The notes: generated by a model from the sequence alone, not told the origin. 45,286 nucleotides of DNA from Merdimmobilis hominis (GCF_016901855.1 NZ_JACJKY010000019.1:1-45286); one strand, 5' to 3'. Counted from the stretch's first letter, positions 34,382 through 43,382 are shown. A program made the numbers and translations.

Positions 34382-36310
34382 TTAATCCCCCTGTTTCCTG
34401 TTTGTTTGATCTTCGTCAAACATGAAATATACGGTTGCCAGCGGCGGAAGCGTGATTGATGCACTTGCCTCCCTGCCATGGAACGGATCTGCGGTGACTT
34501 CGATTTCCGGCAGGTTTTTGACACCGCTGCCGCCAAACGAAGGATCATCGCTGTTTAAAATCTCACGAAGCACACCGGTCGTGGGCATTGCGATCTTATA
34601 ATCGTAATGCACAACAGGCGTAAAGTTCGTGACACTTACAATTTTTTGCACCTTGCCGCGCCAAGGTGTGGAAATGCGCATAAACGCAATGACGCTGTTA
34701 TCTTTATCATCGACCGTGATCCAGTCGAAGCCCTCCCAGCTGTCCTCGATATCATAAAATGCGCGGTGCTTCTGATAAAACGCATTCAGTTTTTTCATAT
34801 ATGTCTGCATGGTTCTGTGCGAGTCATAGTCAAGCAGGAACCAGTCGAGCTCTTTTGCAAAATTCCACTCGATGAACTGTGCAAACTCATCGCCCATGAA
34901 CAGATGCTTTTTGCCCGGATGTGCAAAAATATAGCCATAGAACGCGCGGAGCGATGCGAATTTCTGCCAGTAATCGCCGAACATCTTGTCCACCATCGAA
35001 TGCTTGCCGTGGACAACCTCGTCATGCGAGAACGGCAGGATATAGTTCTCTGAAAATGCATACTGCATAGAGAATGTCAGGTTGTTGTGCTTATATTTGC
35101 GGAACAGATGATCCGTTTCCATATATTTAAGCGAATCGTTCATAAAGCCCATGTCCCACTTGAATGTAAAACCAAGACCACCATCATACGGCGGTTTTGT
35201 CACCAGCGGATATGCCGAGCTTTCCTCCGCGATCATCATGATACCCGGATAGTTGGTTAAAAGCACGCTGTTTAATTTTTTGAGAAATGCAATCGCCTCA
35301 AGGTTTTCGGTTCCGCCGTATTTATTCGGCACATACTGACCGTCTTCCTTGCAGAAGTTTAAGTAAAGCATTGAGCTGACTGCGTCAATGCGCATACCGT
35401 CGATGTGGTATACGTCCATGAAGAACATCGCACTCGACACCAAAAAGCTCTGTACTTCCGGGCGGCCGTAGTTAAACAGCATCGTACCCCACTGCGGCAT
35501 TTCGCCCTGCATCGGGTTTTCGTGCTCAAACAGCGCAGTACCGTCAAAACGGCGCAGTCCGTGTGCATCCCGCGGGAAGTGTGCCGGCACCCAGTCAAGA
35601 ATCACGCCGATGCCTGCTTCATGCAGTTTGTCCACCATATACATAAAGTCTTCCGGTGTACCATAACGCGATGTGATGCTGTAATATCCCGTGACCTGAT
35701 AGCCCCAGGAACCATCGAACGGATGCTCAGTAAGCGGCATGACTTCCACATGGGTAAAGCCCATTTTCTTTAAATACGGCACAAGCTCGTCGGCCGTTTC
35801 ACGATATGTAAAGAAGCTGCCGTCCTCATGCTGGCGCCACGATCCAAGATGCATCTCATAGATCGAAACCGGACGTCTTTGCAAATTGGTGCGCGCCCGT
35901 TTTTTTAAGAATTTCTCGTCCGTCCAGTCATAATCGGCAAGATCATACACACGCGATGCCGTTCCCGGACGAAGCTCGCTGTAAAATGCAAACGGATCGG
36001 CTTTATAATAATCCTGTCCGTCATAGCCATGAATCAGATATTTATACATATCGCCGTGCTTTGCCTCTTTGACATAAGCGACAAACAAACCGCCTTCATG
36101 CGGCTCCATCGGGTTTTTGTCTGGATCCCAGTCATTAAATTCACCGACGACACTGACGCCTTTGGCATTCGGTGCCCAAACACAAAAGCGATATTCTCCT
36201 GTTTCCTCCACCTTATGACAGCCCATCATCAGATAAGCACGCTGTGCTTCTCCAGTATTGAACAAAAACACATCATCCTGGAAAAGCTCTTTTTTTGTCA
36301 TCATGATCAT
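34382..36310 (-). CDS. glgB: 1,4-alpha-glucan branching enzyme (GH13)
   Basis: Introduces alpha-1,6 branches into glycogen; 642 residues. An N-terminal CBM48-like domain (about 25-120, VSVVGEFNDWD) leads into the barrel with DWVPAHFPRD, GMRIDAVSSML (nucleophile aspartate), MIAEESSAYP (acid glutamate) and FSHDEVVHGK. The ATG at 36310 has AAGGA upstream; two further in-frame ATGs follow within three codons and cannot be excluded. First gene of the glycogen operon, preceded by a leader of about 190 bases. Confidence 0.95.
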   Translation of the reverse strand: MIMMTKKELFQDDVFLFNTGEAQRAYLMMGCHKVEETGEYRFCVWAPNAKGVSVVGEFNDWDPDKNPMEPHEGGLFVAYVKEAKHGDMYKYLIHGYDGQDYYKADPFAFYSELRPGTASRVYDLADYDWTDEKFLKKRARTNLQRRPVSIYEMHLGSWRQHEDGSFFTYRETADELVPYLKKMGFTHVEVMPLTEHPFDGSWGYQVTGYYSITSRYGTPEDFMYMVDKLHEAGIGVILDWVPAHFPRDAHGLRRFDGTALFEHENPMQGEMPQWGTMLFNYGRPEVQSFLVSSAMFFMDVYHIDGMRIDAVSSMLYLNFCKEDGQYVPNKYGGTENLEAIAFLKKLNSVLLTNYPGIMMIAEESSAYPLVTKPPYDGGLGFTFKWDMGFMNDSLKYMETDHLFRKYKHNNLTFSMQYAFSENYILPFSHDEVVHGKHSMVDKMFGDYWQKFASLRAFYGYIFAHPGKKHLFMGDEFAQFIEWNFAKELDWFLLDYDSHRTMQTYMKKLNAFYQKHRAFYDIEDSWEGFDWITVDDKDNSVIAFMRISTPWRGKVQKIVSVTNFTPVVHYDYKIAMPTTGVLREILNSDDPSFGGSGVKNLPEIEVTADPFHGREASASITLPPLATVYFMFDEDQTNRKQGD

Positions 36311-36497
36311 TCACCATCCTTCAAAAAAACAAATCCTTTTTGCTTTTGAACGCTTTTATATATATATGCAGACAAAAGAGAAAATAGAACCTGTTTTTTC
36401 TTGTTTTGCGGAGCAGAACCGGAAGGGCTTTTAAAAAACCCGGATTCCGCATGATTACAGGCAATTTCGCGATTCGGTATAATGCCCATAATTGTTT
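36311..36497 (-). promoter_or_regulatory. Long leader of the glycogen operon with a 60-codon open frame
   Basis: Between the probable transcription start near 36497 and glgB lies a leader of about 190 bases. It contains a foldable segment around 36405-36455 (GCGGA with TCCGC outside, GGG/CCC and TTTT/AAAA inside). An ATG at 36489, only about seven bases from the start point, opens a 60-codon frame that ends at 36307 with its TGA overlapping the glgB ATG. The peptide has no recognised family and no ribosome binding site, so it may be accidental or a leader peptide. No known riboswitch was recognised. The rest of the 334-base gap to the next gene holds the promoter and the MATE terminator. Confidence 0.35.
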
Positions 36498-36502
36498 CTT
36501 AT

Positions 36503-36532
36503 ATTATAGCACTGTTTATCCATATATTACAA
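36503..36532 (-). promoter_or_regulatory. Promoter of the glycogen operon
   Basis: On the minus strand TTGTAA (36532-36527), 18 bases and a perfect TATAAT (36508-36503) with an extended -10 (TGC before it). Confidence 0.7.
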
Positions 36533-36605
36533 TAGCAAAATGCGAAAAATACAAAAAATTTGCTTATTTTTTTGTGGTTTTTTGTTCTTTCGTAAAAAGG
36601 ACGTT

Positions 36606-36644
36606 AAAAAGGCAGTGCTTTTTTAGAAAAAGCACTGCCTTTTT
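36606..36644 (-). terminator. Terminator of the MATE exporter gene
   Basis: AAAAAGGCAGTGCTTTTT pairs with its inverted copy ending in GCACTGCCTTTTT; T runs follow on both strands. It begins at the stop codon. Confidence 0.9.
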
Positions 36645-38027
36645 TCAGATCGACACAGTCGATTGTTCCTGTTTACTTTGCGGCATTGCACGCGCAAGCC
36701 GCCGTTCATACATCCAAAACAGAATCGCCAGCACGATTCCTTTTAAAATACTCGAAATGGTAATACTCCACCAGATGCCGTCGAGTCCGAGCGCAGTCGA
36801 AGACAGCCACATTGCCGCCGGAATACGTGCCGCTGTCAGAAGCGTTGCGACAATCGAAGGCGGAAGCGTTTTTCCGAAACCCGAAAATGCACCGGATGCA
36901 ACGATCTCCACACACATGAACACCTGCGAATAACCGAGAATTACAAGATAACTAATTCCCATCGGCAGAATCGTTTCATCGGGGATAAAGATTTGAAACA
37001 GCGGGCCTGCACAGAACACAAGCAGCGCCGTCGAAAACAGTCCCCAGCCGATGATGATGGACACCGCAGTATGATATCCTTTTTTGGCACGGTGAAAGTC
37101 GCCTGCACCGTAATTCTGTGCAATAAACGAGCTGAGCGCCGACGCAAAGCCCTGACCGGTCATCCAGGAAATCGACTCGATCTGGCTGCCGACACGCTGT
37201 ACGGCAACTGCCGCATCGCCAAACGACGCAACCATGCGCGCAATCACCATCGCAACACCTGCAAAAATCATTTCCTGCACAGCAGACGGCAGTCCGATGC
37301 GTACAATATCTTTGATACACGCGCCGTCCGGACGGGAAAACAGCCGCACGCGCTTTAACAGCGAATCACGCAGGCAATAACGCACAAACATCAGCGTCAC
37401 GATGATCTGTGCGCCGACGGTTGCAATCGCCGCACCGCCAGCACCGAGTGCAGGAATCGGGCCAAAGCCGAAAATCAGCACCGGATCGAGGATAATATTT
37501 GCCACAAGGCCCACCGAGGTTGCAAGAAACGGTGTTTTGGAGTTGCCCGCCGCCGTAATAAGTCCGGTGAAAATCATGTTGACGAATGAAAAGACCATAC
37601 CGCCGCCCACAATCTGCAAATAAATGATGGCATCCCGCACGGTGGATGCTTCGTTGAAGCGGTAAAAGCCGATGAGCGGTTTTGCAAATGCCACAAGCAC
37701 CACGGTATACAGCAGTGCGAACACAATGCCGAACTGCAAGGCGTTCTGCGCATACAGCGACGCCCGTTCTTGCTCTTTTGCGCCGAGCATCTGGCCGGTC
37801 ATGACCTGTCCGCCGGTACGGGCAATCGTCGTAAACCCGCTCGCCAGCCACATGAACATACCCGCAGAGCCGACTGCTGCCACCGCGCTTGCACCAAGCC
37901 GGCCGATCCAGATCATGTCGGTGAGGTTGTACGCCATCTGAATCAGCGATGTCGCCATAATCGGCATGGCAAGCTTTGTTAAGACGGCGAGAATATTTCC
38001 CCGTGTCAAATCAATCGCATGCTTCAT
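36645..38027 (-). CDS. MATE family efflux transporter
   Basis: A 460-residue polytopic protein with about twelve membrane segments arranged as two halves. The opening LTRGNILAVLTKLAMPIMATSLIQM and DMIWIGRLGASAVAAVG are characteristic of DinF/NorM-like MATE exporters in Firmicutes, and the second half repeats the pattern (IVRIGLPSAVQEMIFAG). It exports cationic compounds or metabolites using an ion gradient; the substrate is unknown. The ATG at 38027 has a GGAG about 12 bases upstream. Monocistronic. Confidence 0.92.
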   Translation of the reverse strand: MKHAIDLTRGNILAVLTKLAMPIMATSLIQMAYNLTDMIWIGRLGASAVAAVGSAGMFMWLASGFTTIARTGGQVMTGQMLGAKEQERASLYAQNALQFGIVFALLYTVVLVAFAKPLIGFYRFNEASTVRDAIIYLQIVGGGMVFSFVNMIFTGLITAAGNSKTPFLATSVGLVANIILDPVLIFGFGPIPALGAGGAAIATVGAQIIVTLMFVRYCLRDSLLKRVRLFSRPDGACIKDIVRIGLPSAVQEMIFAGVAMVIARMVASFGDAAVAVQRVGSQIESISWMTGQGFASALSSFIAQNYGAGDFHRAKKGYHTAVSIIIGWGLFSTALLVFCAGPLFQIFIPDETILPMGISYLVILGYSQVFMCVEIVASGAFSGFGKTLPPSIVATLLTAARIPAAMWLSSTALGLDGIWWSITISSILKGIVLAILFWMYERRLARAMPQSKQEQSTVSI

Positions 38028-38059
38028 AAAATGAAAACTCCTTTTCCTTACTTTTTAAA

Positions 38060-38065
38060 ATTATA
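38060..38065 (-). promoter_or_regulatory. -10 box upstream of the MATE gene
   Basis: A perfect TATAAT on the minus strand about 33 bases before the start codon. No convincing -35 is seen at 16-18 bases. Confidence 0.35.
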
Positions 38066-38089
38066 CACTGAGCAATCGCACCTGCACAG

Positions 38090-38737
38090 TCACCAGTCAA
38101 AAAAGCGCGGCGCCCAAATTTCACACAGTGCCTTGTGCCGCGCCCGATAATCGGGCAAGAGGCGCAAAAGCAGCTCATAAAACGCTTTTCCGTGATTCAT
38201 ATGCACCGTATGGCACAGCTCGTGCACAATCACCGCATCAATGAGCGCTTCCGGTGCGGACATCAGCCGAAACGACAGGCAGATTCCTTTTTTCGAGGAA
38301 CACGAGCCGAAGCGCTTTTTCGCAGATGTGATTTTTACGCCCGAGATCGCAATGCCAAGCTGCTCTGCGAGCAGTGCGGTCCGCTGTTTTAAGTACGCAT
38401 TCGCCTCTTTCATGAAAAGTGCGCGAATCTGTGTGTCAATCGGCGCATCATCGCGTACCACCACATGAGATGCACAAAAGCACCGCGTTTCGCCGAACGT
38501 CACCGTTCGCGGTATGCCAAGCAGCCACACCGTGCTGTGTTCTGCAAGCGGTACAGGCGGGGAGTACGTTTCTTTCTGCTTGTCTATCGTGCGTGCAATC
38601 CAATCCGCCTTTTGACAAAGAAACGCTTCAATTTGACGGTGTGACATCGCTTTGGGGGCGCGGACAATCACTTCGCCCTGTCTGTTGATTTCGACTGCAA
38701 GCGTTTTTCTTGCCGACCGAATCAATGTATATTCCAT
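38090..38737 (-). CDS. YgjP/SprT-like M48-type metallopeptidase
   Basis: A 215-residue cytosolic protein of the YgjP family (DUF45). The zinc motif HELCHTVHMNHGKAFYELL gives HExxH and the third histidine eight residues later. The RFGSCSSKKGICLSFRLM stretch upstream of it is diagnostic of the family. Biological substrate is not known. AGGGCGG serves the ATG at 38737; the frame opens further upstream but would run into the divergent promoter region. It is transcribed away from ytaF. Confidence 0.9.
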   Translation of the reverse strand: MEYTLIRSARKTLAVEINRQGEVIVRAPKAMSHRQIEAFLCQKADWIARTIDKQKETYSPPVPLAEHSTVWLLGIPRTVTFGETRCFCASHVVVRDDAPIDTQIRALFMKEANAYLKQRTALLAEQLGIAISGVKITSAKKRFGSCSSKKGICLSFRLMSAPEALIDAVIVHELCHTVHMNHGKAFYELLLRLLPDYRARHKALCEIWAPRFFDW

Positions 38738-38781
38738 TTTGTTCCGCCCTCTTTTCCGTCTCAATGCGCCAAGCCTGATAT

Positions 38782-38810
38782 AGTGTAACATAAATTGCAT
38801 CGAAAGTAAA
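38782..38810 (-). promoter_or_regulatory. Promoter of the YgjP-type gene
   Basis: On the minus strand TTTACT (38810-38805), 17 bases and TACACT (38787-38782) with an extended -10 TGT. Confidence 0.55.
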
Positions 38811-38828
38811 CGCAAACACGCCGCCTTG

Positions 38829-38837
38829 CATAGACTA
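38829..38837 (+). promoter_or_regulatory. Possible sporulation-type -10 upstream of ytaF
   Basis: CATAGACTA matches the CATAnnnTA pattern of mother-cell sigma factors, with an AC about 17 bases upstream. The leader to the start codon would be short (about 17 bases). Speculative. Confidence 0.25.
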
Positions 38838-38860
38838 AAACAAGAAGGTGAGGCGTTTTG

Positions 38861-39517
38861 ATGGAAGCTTTTTTTGATTTACATACATTGCTGCACGCAG
38901 CATTGCTTGTGGCGGCTGTATCGGCTGACACGCTGGCGGTCGGATTTTCATACGGTGCATCGCGCATCAAGGTGCCGTTTGGTTCGCTGTTGGTAATCGC
39001 ATCCGTCTGCACGCTGGTAACGGGCGGCGCGGTCTTTCTCGGTGCACTGGCAATGCCAGTTCTGGCTTCTGCCGCAGGCGTTGTGTCATTTTGTCTGCTG
39101 TGCACTGTTGCGTGCGTACGGCTCTGCGACAGCACTGTAAAACAGCTCATCCGCTGTCATCCGTCGCTGTCCCGGCGGCTCCAGTTCCGCTTTTTTGACC
39201 TGCGCGTGATCCTGCATATCTGTGCAGACAGCGCTGCCGCCGACTCCGATCATTCCAAAACCATCTCTGCCAAAGAAGCGGTCGCGCTGGCACTGGCACT
39301 CTCACTCGACGGCGCGGCGGCAGGCATCGGCGGTGGTGTAGGCGCGGTGAGCGTCTGTCATACGGTGTTCTTCTCCTTTTTATTTACACTTGCCGCATTT
39401 TCCCTTGGCAATCTGATCGGAAAACGTGTAGGGACTGCGCTTCATTTTGAATGCGGATTCATTTCGGGTGCACTGCTGCTCACATTGGCATGCCTGCGGG
39501 TTTTCCTCAAATTATAG
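38861..39517 (+). CDS. ytaF: YtaF-like sporulation membrane protein (MntP superfamily)
   Basis: A 218-residue membrane protein with six hydrophobic segments in two halves. The repeated acidic motifs SADTLAVGFSYG (first half, about 20-32) and ALSLDGAAAGIGGG (second half) match YtaF and the related manganese exporter MntP. The second motif in relatives reads SLDAFGAGIG, so phenylalanine is absent here. YtaF is known from Bacillus sporulation genes; a cation transport role is inferred from MntP. The ATG at 38861 has GGTGAGG seven bases upstream; a TTG one codon earlier is not needed. A cytosolic loop of about 50 residues lies between the halves. Confidence 0.8.
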   Translation: MEAFFDLHTLLHAALLVAAVSADTLAVGFSYGASRIKVPFGSLLVIASVCTLVTGGAVFLGALAMPVLASAAGVVSFCLLCTVACVRLCDSTVKQLIRCHPSLSRRLQFRFFDLRVILHICADSAAADSDHSKTISAKEAVALALALSLDGAAAGIGGGVGAVSVCHTVFFSFLFTLAAFSLGNLIGKRVGTALHFECGFISGALLLTLACLRVFLKL

Positions 39518-39518
39518 A

Positions 39519-39607
39519 GAATATTTCAAAAGATATCGACTAAACAGCAGTTATTTTGTAGGAATATTTGAAAAGTATCTTTACAAATAAAAATTATCTG
39601 CTATTCT
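39519..39607 (+). promoter_or_regulatory. Promoter of the ABC exporter operon with upstream direct repeats
   Basis: TTTACA (39580-39585), 16 bases and TATTCT (39602-39607) form a fair promoter. Immediately upstream are two copies of GAATATTTSAAAAG (39519-39532 and 39562-39575, S is C or G), 43 bases apart, which may bind a regulator. Confidence 0.5.
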
Positions 39608-39625
39608 ATTAGGTGTGGAAGCACT

Positions 39626-39697
39626 TGCGGCAGCCTATTTGCCGCACAATTCATCTGATGCTGCTGTGCTCACGAAGCAGCGTATACGTTTTTTTAA
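39626..39697 (+). promoter_or_regulatory. Structured leader of the ABC exporter operon
   Basis: Two hairpins lie between promoter and start: TGCGGCA/TGCCGCA (39626-39646) and GCTGCT/AGCAGC (39660-39681), the second followed after seven bases by a run of seven T residues just before the ribosome binding site. This may be a terminator-type attenuator, as known for some multidrug ABC exporters. Confidence 0.4.
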
Positions 39698-39711
39698 AAG
39701 GAGGCGTTTTT

Positions 39712-41541
39712 TTGAAAAAACCTTCATCCAATCCGTTTTCGATGCTCTCCTCCCTGTCTGACGGATACCGGCTGTTGCTGATTACCTCTGCGGTCACGAC
39801 GATTTTATCAATCGTATTCAACTACCTGATGCCGCAGGTAATTCGTTTTGCAATCGACACAGTCCTCGGCGATCAGCCGAGTGCGCTTCCCGCTGTACTG
39901 ACGTCGATTTTAATGCCGGACAAGCAGGATACCATGCGAAACTTAATCGCCTGTGCAATTATGGCGATGGTTTTTTCGGTCTTATCGGGACTGTTTACGT
40001 ATCTTTGCCGCTACACGATGGCAAAAGCCTCGGAAGGCATGATCGAGCGGCTGCGCAACCGGCTGTTTTCCCATGTGCAGAAGCTTTCCTATCACTGGCA
40101 TGTCACCCATCAGACGGGCGACATCATTCAGCGCTGTACCTCTGACGTTGAGGTGGTTCGCGGCTTTTTGTCCGCACAGCTGCTCGAGATGTTCCGCACT
40201 GTTTTTCTCATTGCGCTGTCGCTTCTTTTGATGTTCAGCATCAGTGTGAAGCTCTCCTGGATTTCGACAGCGTTTGTGCCGGTTGTCATGCTCTATTCCG
40301 GTGTGTTCTATGCAAAGATCTCGAAAAACTTCCGGAAGGCTGACGAAGCGGAAGGCGACTTATCTGCCGCTGCACAGGAAAATTTCACCGGCGTGCGCGT
40401 GGTGCGTGCATTCGGCCGGGAAGCCTATGAGATCGACCGATTTGAAAAGAAAAACAACCTGTTTTCCGCACTTTGGATCAAGCTCGGTCACTGGCTCTCG
40501 TTTTACTGGGGCATCGGCGACCTCGTTTCCGCAATTCAGGTCATGGTCATTGTCATTTTAGGTGCGCTCGAAGCATATGCAGGTTCGATTACACTCGGTG
40601 ACTTTTTATTGTTCTCTGCGTATAACTCCATGCTCGTGTGGCCGGTGCGAAGCCTTGGCCGCATTCTCTCCGAAATGAGCAAGACCGGCGTATCCATCAG
40701 CCGTTTAAATGAAATCTTAAACGAGCCGGAGGAAGACGACGACCCGAACGCACTGTGTCCGCCGCTTGACGGAGATATTGTGTTTGACCATGTTTCGTTT
40801 GATTATCACGGTGTAAATCCGGTTTTGAACGACATCAACCTGACGATTCACGCAGGCGAAACGGTTGGCATTCTCGGTGCGACGGGAAGCGGAAAATCGA
40901 CGCTCATGTACCTGCTCGACCGGCTTTACGATCTGCCGAACGACTGCGGCACTATCACCATCGGCGGTGTTGACATCCGAAACATCCGCCGCGATTATCT
41001 GCGCCGGCACATCGGTTTTGTATTACAGGAACCCTTCCTGTTCTCGAAAACAATCCGCGAAAACATCAGCATTACATCGCTTCAAAATGAGCTGTCCGCC
41101 ATCCGGCACAGTGCTTCCGTGGCAGCCGTTGACGAAGCGATCTGCGAATTTGCACAGGGATATGACACTGTCGTCGGCGAACGCGGCGTCACACTCTCCG
41201 GCGGTCAGAAACAGCGCGTTGCGATTGCTAGAATGCTGATGCAGGAAGCGCCGATCATGATTTTTGACGATTCTCTTTCCGCTGTGGACGCCGAAACGGA
41301 CGCAAAAATCCGTTCGGCTTTAAAACAGGCCACCAACAAACGGACAACCATCTTAATTTCGCACCGCATCACAACACTGATGAATGCGGACCGCATTTTT
41401 GTGATGGAAAAAGGCCGCGTCGTCCAGTCCGGCACGCATGAAACGCTGTGCAAAGAAAACGGCGTCTACCGCCAAATCTATGAAATTCAAGGAACGCTCG
41501 AAGAAGAGCTTGCAAACATCAACAAGGAGGTGACTCCATGA
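39712..41541 (+). CDS. Heterodimeric ABC exporter subunit with degenerate Walker B
   Basis: A 609-residue half transporter: six membrane helices (about 20-320) then an ATPase. Walker A GATGSGKST is at 389-397, signature LSGGQ at 495-499 and Walker B ends DD at 519-520, so the catalytic glutamate is aspartate. That substitution marks the non-hydrolysing site in TM287/288-, LmrCD- and BmrCD-type heterodimers, while its intact LSGGQ completes the active site of the partner. The start is the TTG at 39712, which has AAAGGAGG eight bases before it; an in-frame ATG at 39658 lacks one. The partner gene overlaps by four bases (ATGA). Probable multidrug or lipid exporter. Confidence 0.92.
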   Translation: MKKPSSNPFSMLSSLSDGYRLLLITSAVTTILSIVFNYLMPQVIRFAIDTVLGDQPSALPAVLTSILMPDKQDTMRNLIACAIMAMVFSVLSGLFTYLCRYTMAKASEGMIERLRNRLFSHVQKLSYHWHVTHQTGDIIQRCTSDVEVVRGFLSAQLLEMFRTVFLIALSLLLMFSISVKLSWISTAFVPVVMLYSGVFYAKISKNFRKADEAEGDLSAAAQENFTGVRVVRAFGREAYEIDRFEKKNNLFSALWIKLGHWLSFYWGIGDLVSAIQVMVIVILGALEAYAGSITLGDFLLFSAYNSMLVWPVRSLGRILSEMSKTGVSISRLNEILNEPEEDDDPNALCPPLDGDIVFDHVSFDYHGVNPVLNDINLTIHAGETVGILGATGSGKSTLMYLLDRLYDLPNDCGTITIGGVDIRNIRRDYLRRHIGFVLQEPFLFSKTIRENISITSLQNELSAIRHSASVAAVDEAICEFAQGYDTVVGERGVTLSGGQKQRVAIARMLMQEAPIMIFDDSLSAVDAETDAKIRSALKQATNKRTTILISHRITTLMNADRIFVMEKGRVVQSGTHETLCKENGVYRQIYEIQGTLEEELANINKEVTP

Positions 41542-43364
41542 CGGAAGTCAAAGAAATCGACCGTCAGTCGTTTCATCTTGGGGTTTGGAAAAAGCTTCTG
41601 CCGTTTCTGCGTCCATACCGTGCGCGTCTTGCCTTTTTGCTGACCGCACAGCTTGTGTGCGCGGGAATCTCCATTTCGTATCCGCTGTTTCAGCGCTATG
41701 CGATTACCCACTTTATTGAACAGCAGAATCTTTCCACCCTCACGCCGTTTTGCATCTTATATCTGCTGGTAATCATCCTCGAATGCACATTGGTTGTGCT
41801 GTTCTGCCGTGCAGCGATCTCAATCGAGATGTACTTAGGACGTGACTTAAAACAAAAAACGTTCGTTCATCTGCAAACACTGTCGTTTTCCTACTACAAC
41901 GTCACACCGGTGGGCTATATGCTCGCGCGTACCATGAGCGATACCAACCGCATCGGCGGTCTGATCGGCTGGGGTCTTCAGGATATGCTGTGGTGCTTGG
42001 CGTATGTACTCGGCACGTTTGTATCGATGCTGTTTTTAAACTGGCAGCTGGCACTGCTCATTATGATTGTGGTACCGGTGATTGCGGTGCTGACGGTTTA
42101 CTTTCAGCGCAAAATTTTAAACTTAAACCGCAAAATCCGGAAGCTGAACTCCACGATGACCGGCGTGTTCAACGAAGGAATCACCGGTGCGCGGACATCC
42201 AAAACACTTGTCATCGAGGATAAAAACGCGGAGGAATTCTCCGGTGTTGCACATGATATGTACAAATCCTCCGTGCACGCCACTGCACTGAATGCAGTTT
42301 ATATTCCGATCATCGTAACGTGCAGCTCGCTTGCGGTTGCCGTCGTGCTCACAAAGGGCGGCTCGATGGTGACGTTCGGCTCCATGGACTACGGCACGTT
42401 ATCGGTCTTTTTTACGTATGCGCTGACGATTTTTGAACCGATTCAGCAGCTCGCCCGCATCATTGCAGACGTGATTTCCATGCAGGCAAACATCGAACGT
42501 GTCACCGACATGCTCGAAACAAAGCCGACCATCGTCGACACGCCGGAAGTCATCGAAAAATACGGCGACACTTTTTCGCCCAAACGCGAAAACTGGGAAC
42601 CGATCAAAGGTGACATCACGTTTGATGACGTGACGTTTAAATACCCGGACGGCGAGGAGTATATCTTGGAGCACTTTAATCTCCATATCAAAGCCGGTAC
42701 AACCGTCGCAATCGTCGGTGAAACGGGTGCAGGTAAATCGACGCTTGTCAACATCGCCTGCCGGTTCTTCGAGCCAACAAGCGGCCGTGTGCTGATTGAC
42801 GGCAAGGACTACAAAGAACGTTCGCAGCTGTGGCTGCACAGCAACCTGGGCTATGTTCTGCAAAATCCGCATCTGTTTTCGGGCACCATCCGTGAAAACA
42901 TCCGTTACGGACGTCTTGATGCCACCGAGGAGGAAATCGAAGCAGCTGCCAAGATTGTTTCGGCACACGACTTGATTCTCTCGATGGAAAACGGCTACGA
43001 TTCGGACGTTGGCGAAAGCGGCGACCGTTTGTCTACCGGTGAAAAGCAGCTCATCTCGTTTGCACGTGCTGTGCTTGCTGATCCGCGTATTTTTGTGCTC
43101 GACGAGGCAACGTCCTCGATCGACACCAAAACAGAACAGCTCATTCAGGACGCGATCTCTCATCTGCTAAAGAACCGCACCTCATTTTTGATTGCACACC
43201 GTTTATCCACGATCCGCAAGGCTGACTTGATTTTGGTGGTGCGCGATGGTAAAATTGTGGAACAGGGTACCCATGAAGAACTGTTACAGCAGAAAGGGTA
43301 CTATAACACATTATACCGTAACCAGTTTGCACGCGAAATGAGCGAGCGCACACTGGCGGAATAA
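41538..43364 (+). CDS. Heterodimeric ABC exporter subunit with intact Walker B
   Basis: A 608-residue half transporter, partner of the preceding gene. Six membrane helices (about 30-330) precede the ATPase. Walker A GETGAGKST is at 394-402 and Walker B ends in D522-E523, so it can hydrolyse ATP. Its signature is LSTGE (498-502) rather than LSGGQ, which would lie at the degenerate site of the partner. The two proteins therefore fit a complementary pair with one consensus and one degenerate site. AAGGAGG upstream of the ATG lies in the end of the first gene. Substrate unknown; drug or lipid export is the family norm. Confidence 0.92.
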   Translation: MTEVKEIDRQSFHLGVWKKLLPFLRPYRARLAFLLTAQLVCAGISISYPLFQRYAITHFIEQQNLSTLTPFCILYLLVIILECTLVVLFCRAAISIEMYLGRDLKQKTFVHLQTLSFSYYNVTPVGYMLARTMSDTNRIGGLIGWGLQDMLWCLAYVLGTFVSMLFLNWQLALLIMIVVPVIAVLTVYFQRKILNLNRKIRKLNSTMTGVFNEGITGARTSKTLVIEDKNAEEFSGVAHDMYKSSVHATALNAVYIPIIVTCSSLAVAVVLTKGGSMVTFGSMDYGTLSVFFTYALTIFEPIQQLARIIADVISMQANIERVTDMLETKPTIVDTPEVIEKYGDTFSPKRENWEPIKGDITFDDVTFKYPDGEEYILEHFNLHIKAGTTVAIVGETGAGKSTLVNIACRFFEPTSGRVLIDGKDYKERSQLWLHSNLGYVLQNPHLFSGTIRENIRYGRLDATEEEIEAAAKIVSAHDLILSMENGYDSDVGESGDRLSTGEKQLISFARAVLADPRIFVLDEATSSIDTKTEQLIQDAISHLLKNRTSFLIAHRLSTIRKADLILVVRDGKIVEQGTHEELLQQKGYYNTLYRNQFAREMSERTLAE

Positions 43365-43382
43365 AAGAAAGGAACAAACGGA

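Noticed and set aside
33377-34459. Open frame of 360 codons on the plus strand opposite glgC
   Set aside because: Composition typical of an antisense shadow, and glgC on the other strand is unambiguous.
41205-43364. Second exporter subunit as a frameshifted copy of the first
   Set aside because: The two proteins differ clearly in sequence and carry different signature and Walker B motifs; they are a true pair overlapping by four bases.
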